DNA from: Thiocapsa marina 5811 | GTDB taxonomy: Bacteria; Pseudomonadota; Gammaproteobacteria; Chromatiales; Chromatiaceae | Direction: 5' to 3' | DNA length: 64,000 nt | Assembly (NCBI RefSeq): GCF_000223985.1 | Contig: NZ_AFWV01000001.1 | Coordinates: 434,001-498,000 of the forward strand | Part shown: piece by piece, positions 60,645-64,000 of the stretch | How positions within the stretch are numbered: position 1 is the first letter of the stretch | How the letters are laid out: each line of letters begins with the position of its first letter | Position numbers and translations under genes: made by a program | Notes under the pieces: generated by a model | The model's input: the letters and a program-made list of their open reading frames with translations, nothing else | Told to the model about the DNA's origin: nothing | Database searches by the model: none

Positions 60645-60912
60645 CCGAGCCTAAGCCCGGTTCCGTAACCTTACGTCCCGCGCCGGCGGCGAGAGCGCCG
60701 GCAACCGGGTCAGACGAACTCACTCCCACGCGGAGAGAATGCCAATGCGCCCCCACCCATCCACATCGCGTTCTCAAAACCGCCCAAAGGTAGAGGCGAC
60801 TTCAGTCGCTCAGATGTAGGGGCGACTTCAGTCGCCCAGATGTAAGGGCGACTTCAGTCGCCAGGAAACCAAGCTGCGGGAGCGAGGGGGCGACTAAAGT
60901 CGCCTCTACAAC
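60645..60912. repeat. Repeat-filled spacer
   Basis: AACCGAGCCTAAGCCCGGTT (60646-60665; also at 37305) and then three GGGCGACTTCAGTCGCC-type hairpins with GTAG or GTAA in front (60793-60870), ending in inverted unit copy B with GGCGACTAAAGTCGCC. No gene to 61032. Confidence 0.82.
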
Positions 60913-61032
60913 CGCTACACCCCCCTAAACGTCGGCCAGGGGGCCCGTGCTTAGCAGCGCCTTCATGGTTCAGATCCTCCCCCGGTAGGAACGAGCCTCA
61001 TAACTCGCTCCCACGCTCCGTCCACCACCTCG

Positions 61033-61413
61033 CTACCAAGAGGTGCGATGCGCTGTTGTCTCGAAAACGATGACACCCCCACTGTCCAACTCGACGTAGC
61101 GGGGGCTTTCGGCGAGGGCGCAGGCCAAGGCATCCCAATGCTCCTCGAACAAGGCGAGTAGAGCGGTATTCGACAGGTTGCCCAAAGTCACGCGCAACAG
61201 CCGGGCGGGTGTCCCGCTCAGAAAATGGCTATCGCGAAAATCCCTGTCCTTGCTGATCAAGACCATTGCGTTTGCATCGGCGAACGCGGCAACCTCGGAG
61301 TCTTTGGTCTCGGAACCGTCCAGGATCCTGTTCACATGGGTCGCGTCTACGCCTCGCTCACGACGTTGGTTCACCAACCGATAGGGCATATGCACGTCGC
61401 ACAGGACCTTCAT
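61033..61413 (-). CDS. DUF5615 PIN-like toxin
   Basis: PIN-like protein of 126 residues: MKVLCDVHMPYRLVNQRRER, GVDATHVNRILDGSETKDSE, VAAFADANAMVLISKDRDFR, the acidic positions (Asp in LCDVH, Asp in SKDRDF) matching the DUF5615 (Mut7-C-like) fold. ATG 61413 shares one base with the stop of the DUF433 gene (TGATG), making an operon. DUF433-DUF5615 pairs are predicted toxin-antitoxin modules. Confidence 0.85.
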   Translation of the reverse strand: MKVLCDVHMPYRLVNQRRERGVDATHVNRILDGSETKDSEVAAFADANAMVLISKDRDFRDSHFLSGTPARLLRVTLGNLSNTALLALFEEHWDALACALAESPRYVELDSGGVIVFETTAHRTSW

Positions 61414-61640
61414 CAGGCGACCCGGCGCAGCGGCTCGCCGGAAACCAAAAGCCTGGCGTAGTGCAGACAAGCCAGGATGTCTTCACGCTCCAGTTCCGGG
61501 TGGTCGGCAAGGATTTCATCCAGTCCCATACCGGCCGCCACGAGGTCGAGGATGACTTCCACTGGCCAGCGCATGTGCCGGACGCAGGGTTTACCGTGAC
61601 AAATGTTTGGGTCGAGGGTAATGCGGCTTAGATCTGGCAT
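61413..61640 (-). CDS. DUF433-family antitoxin
   Basis: Small protein of 75 residues: MPDLSRITLDPNICHGKPCV, RHMRWPVEVILDLVAAGMGL, DEILADHPELEREDILACLH. The IC.GKPC.R....V..IL......G....EIL.D.P.L...DI pattern is DUF433, a HTH-like antitoxin. ATG 61640 is chosen as the family start; the frame is open upstream without similarity. Overlaps the toxin start by 1 nt. Confidence 0.88.
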   Translation of the reverse strand: MPDLSRITLDPNICHGKPCVRHMRWPVEVILDLVAAGMGLDEILADHPELEREDILACLHYARLLVSGEPLRRVA

Positions 61641-62094
61641 GACGGGACCTCGGGATGACGCGTCGCTCAGGCAGCAAGCCCCGCGTTCCGAAACAGGCCA
61701 TGGGCTCGAAACCGCAGTATAAGGCTCCCACGCGGAGAGACTGTGCAAGTATTCGCCGTAGGTCGGGTTAGCGCAGCGTAACCCGACATCCCGGCGCCGC
61801 ATGTCGGGTGACGGTGCGCGCCAACCTGTTCTTTCTCAACGGCGACGGTGCCGGCGCACCTAACCCGACCGACGCGATCGGCGCTTCGGTCGACACCGTC
61901 GGGGAATACTTGCACGATCTCGGAGCATGGGAGCCGGTTTGCATGGACGACCGGCCGTCCGCGGCGCGCCAGCGCGATCGGCTCCCGCCGCGCCCGATCG
62001 ATCAACGCCGCGAAACGGCTCTGGGCTTTGACCGAAGAATCCTCCTCAGGATGATGATCCTCGCCCTGAAGGCCGGGCTAAGAGATAGCCGACC
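61641..62094. repeat. Spacer with GTAGGTCGGGTTA hairpin
   Basis: No gene. GTAGGTCGGGTTAGCGCAGC followed by GTAACCCGACA (61750-61781) is another GTAG-plus-hairpin repeat type; a partial REP end (CTCCCACGCGGAGAG) lies at about 61726. Confidence 0.7.
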
Positions 62095-62277
62095 GGGACC
62101 ACAAGCAGAAGGAGCGCGTCTGCGTCCCCTCGCCGTAGATCGTAATCGGCTCGTTGCGCAGCGCCTGGACGATGAAGTTCGAGACCACGCGCCCGTCGTT
62201 GGGGTGCATCCGCGGCCCGTAGGTGTTGAAGATGCGGGCGACCTTGATGCGCATCCCGTGCTGGCGGCGGTAGGCAT

Positions 62278-62333
62278 GTAGGGGCGAATTCATTCGCCCC
62301 TAAATCCCGGCAGATCCCTTCCCGGAAATCATG
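62278..62333. mobile_element. MITE-like element, partial copy
   Basis: GTAGGGGCGAATTCATTCGCCCC and one TTCCCGGAAAT end. A 17-nt host duplication, CCGTGCTGGCGGCGGTA, lies on either side. Confidence 0.7.
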
Positions 62334-62635
62334 CCGTGCTGGCGGCGGTAGTCGAAGAGTGATTCGGGAATGCCGGACAGGCCAGGTTGTAGTGCTCCGG
62401 CTGCGGGTGGATGGCCGGGTCGCCGTAGACCTCGCTGGTGGAGGCTTGAAAGATCTTGGCCTTCACCCGCTTGGCCAGGCCAAGCATGTTGATGGCGCCG
62501 TGCACGCTGGTCTTGGTGGTCTGCACCGGGTCGAACTGATAATGGATCGGCGATGCCGGGCAGGCCAGGTTGTCGATCTCGTCGACCTCGACATAGAGCG
62601 GAAAGGTCACGTCGTGGCGCATCAGCTCAAAGTAA

Positions 62636-62748
62636 GGCGATTTCCGGGAAAGGATCGACCGGCGTGTAGGGGCGAATTTATTCGCCCCTACAGTCCCCAC
62701 AGATCTTCCGGGTATGCGGAGGCGGGATGACTATTCACTGAAATCGCC
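62636..62748. mobile_element. MITE-like element, copy 2
   Basis: 113 bp flanked by TAA (62633-62635 and 62749-62751). Inverted ends GGCGATTTCCGGG and GGCGATTTCAGTG; inside is GTAGGGGCGAATTTATTCGC. It is inserted in the UXS pseudogene, and the host sequence on both sides aligns with the intact UXS gene, which fixes the ends. Confidence 0.88.
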
Positions 62749-63005
62749 TAAGAACTTTCGAGCAGATAGGCGATGTTGCCCTTAGCTTCGGTGAAGAAGT
62801 TGTCCAGACAAATAACGTCATGGCCTTCGGCGAGCAGACGCTCGCAGAGGCGACTGCCGAGGAAGCCGGCGCCGCCGGTGACCAGAATGCGCTTGCGCAG
62901 TGCGTGTTTATCGCCGAATCATTATCTCATGCTAACGGCATCGCCGAGGCAGGCGGTCGAAAACCACTCAAACCACTGACGGAATATCGTCCGAGAAACG
63001 GAAAT

Positions 63006-63896
63006 CTAAATCTCGCCGCCCGTCCCCAATCGAAACCGCGGCGCACACCGAACCCGCTCCGCCAACCGCGCCGCATCCCGCACATACAAGGTGTTACCGC
63101 CACCCGAGCGCGCCCCGTTCAACGGCTCCAGCACCCGCTCGAACGGCCGATAGCGATAGGTTGCGAACCCACGCGCCAACACATCCCGATGCAGCGCGTC
63201 TTCGTCGAACCCATAGCGCGAGCCACTGCCGTTGAGCTCCATGATGATGGCCAACAGACCTGGATCCGCCAAAGTCCGCTCCGCGCCCGCAAGCACCTCG
63301 GTCTCGAACCCTTCGACATCCATCTTGATCAGGACCGGCGACTGCCCGTCGAGCACACTGTCCAGGGTCCGCACCGGAACCTCCATCAGGTTCTCGGCCG
63401 CCTCGCCCTCCGCGAGCACGTGATTCACCGTGTCCAGTCCGCCGGTAAAGCGAAGCCGACCGTCTTCGCGGCCAAGCCCCAGGTTGAGCGCCCGCACCCG
63501 ATCACCGAAGGCGTTGATCGCGATGTTCTGCGTCAGCCACGAGAAGGTACTCGGAATCGGCTCGATCGAGAGGCAGTGCGCGCCCGTCGCTCCGCCCAGC
63601 ATCGAGTAAGAACCCACGTTCGCCCCGATGTCGACGAACAGATCACCTGGCCGTAAGGCATGGAGAACCAGCGCCATGTCCTCGAGCTCATGCAGGCCGC
63701 AATAGATGTTGCCGGTCGCCCCCGTCATTCCGGGCGAAGCGATCAGACGCACATCGTTTACAAACGGCAGTACTACAGGGCCGGGGAGAATGCGGCTGCC
63801 CAATTGCCATCGCAGCCACCGAATCAGAGTGGCGCCAGGGTGACCGCGGTTGAGCGGATGACGGACGATAAAAGAAAGCGAGCTAAGGAGACTCAT
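63006..63896 (-). CDS. FkbM-family methyltransferase
   Basis: SAM-dependent methyltransferase of 296 residues, family FkbM, usually O-methylating sugars or lipids. Motif I LFVDIGANVGSYSMLGGATG, then CLSIEPIPSTFSWLTQNIAI, and PVLIKMDVEGFETEVLAGAE, LLAIIMELNGSG, all characteristic. ATG 63896. A degraded C-terminal fragment of a relative is at 56822-56916. Likely decorates the glycan made by this cluster. Confidence 0.9.
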   Translation of the reverse strand: MSLLSSLSFIVRHPLNRGHPGATLIRWLRWQLGSRILPGPVVLPFVNDVRLIASPGMTGATGNIYCGLHELEDMALVLHALRPGDLFVDIGANVGSYSMLGGATGAHCLSIEPIPSTFSWLTQNIAINAFGDRVRALNLGLGREDGRLRFTGGLDTVNHVLAEGEAAENLMEVPVRTLDSVLDGQSPVLIKMDVEGFETEVLAGAERTLADPGLLAIIMELNGSGSRYGFDEDALHRDVLARGFATYRYRPFERVLEPLNGARSGGGNTLYVRDAARLAERVRCAPRFRLGTGGEI

Positions 63897-64000
63897 CGTA
63901 CCACCTGAATTCTATGGACCCGCTCAATCGACGCAACCGCATCGCCACCGCGACCCTACCAAATAACTCGTCAACTCCCAGTCCTCGGCGTCCACCAGAA
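63897..64000. other. Window end, nothing recognised
   Basis: About 100 nt upstream of the FkbM gene. No gene or signal that I can support. Confidence 0.5.

Larger units (their letters stand above)
62095..62912 (-). pseudogene. UDP-xylose synthase pseudogene cut by MITE-like elements
   Basis: Highly similar to 37369-38340 in pieces: the C-terminal part ([33 protein letters not shown]) at 62095-62275, the middle ([20 protein letters not shown] ... [18 protein letters not shown]) at 62390-62635, and the N-terminal part ([20 protein letters not shown]) at 62750-62905. A partial MITE splits the first join, with CCGTGCTGGCGGCGGTA repeated on both sides; a complete MITE splits the second. Confidence 0.92.

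Noticed and set aside
1-64000. tRNA and rRNA genes
   Set aside because: No cloverleaf-like or rRNA-like stretch was noticed by eye on either strand; a covariance search was not possible.
63897-64000. C-terminal end of an HNH-like gene on the minus strand (LVDAEDWEL)
   Set aside because: Too short, cut by the window edge, and the downstream residues do not follow any HNH pattern.

Overview
High-GC proteobacterial DNA with strong codon bias. Gene content (F-type transfer genes in SXT/R391-like order, Wza/Wzc/WecA/RfaH exopolysaccharide genes, UDP-xylose synthase, REP repeats with a RAYT transposase, many toxin-antitoxin loci) suggests a gammaproteobacterium, perhaps a purple sulfur bacterium (Chromatiaceae). 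That assignment is inference; no rRNA, tRNA or housekeeping marker is present.

Layout. (1) 1-5.1 kb: the end of a conjugative operon (signal peptidase, traW with TrbC domain, traU, traN). (2) 5.2-8.6 kb: a hot spot with Phd/PemK-like and DUF1778/GNAT toxin-antitoxin pairs and a broken higBA. (3) 8.6-22.8 kb: an exopolysaccharide island (polymerase/ligase, PHP phosphatase, FecR-like protein, Wza, Wzc, TPR protein, J-domain protein, WecA, RfaH) bounded by transposase remnants. Its two edges carry the two halves of one higB gene, so the island appears to have been inserted into higB. (4) 23.3-34.3 kb: an integrative-element core: AcaB-like regulator, Bet/RecT recombinase, YqaJ exonuclease, CobS-like AAA ATPase, WGR-like protein, DUF3150 protein, HExxH+VWA protein, methyltransferase-like protein, RadC and a CHC2/Toprim primase-like protein. 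(5) 34.3-37.1 kb: a WGR protein and an AAA ATPase/RloB (AbiL-like) pair. (6) 37.4-64 kb: a decayed sugar/glycan cluster (UXS, heparinase-like protein, glycosyltransferases, WecB, two-domain oxidoreductase, FkbM methyltransferase) riddled with toxin-antitoxin loci, REP/MITE-like repeats, an IS21 element, duplications and pseudogenes.

The most unusual signal lies in region 4. Eight of its nine genes, all except the one translationally coupled by an ATGA overlap, start with a short structured leader. In each, a 3' arm (B) can pair with an upstream arm (A), and in most it can also pair with the ribosome-binding segment (C). The stem sequences change together between copies. This looks like a repeated cis-acting RNA switch built into every cistron. 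Three neighbouring proteins of the same module (exonuclease, WGR-like, DUF3150) share a C-terminal tail ending G-F-Y/F-F, and two others carry likely sliding-clamp-binding motifs, pointing to a physically connected replication/recombination assembly.

Other notable items: a probable MqsR-MqsA-SecB-like toxin-antitoxin-chaperone operon; a second three-gene operon in which a DUF6941-like protein takes the chaperone position; and an oxidoreductase gene that has absorbed three blocks of octamer repeats (one with a REP) in frame, each at a loop or linker.
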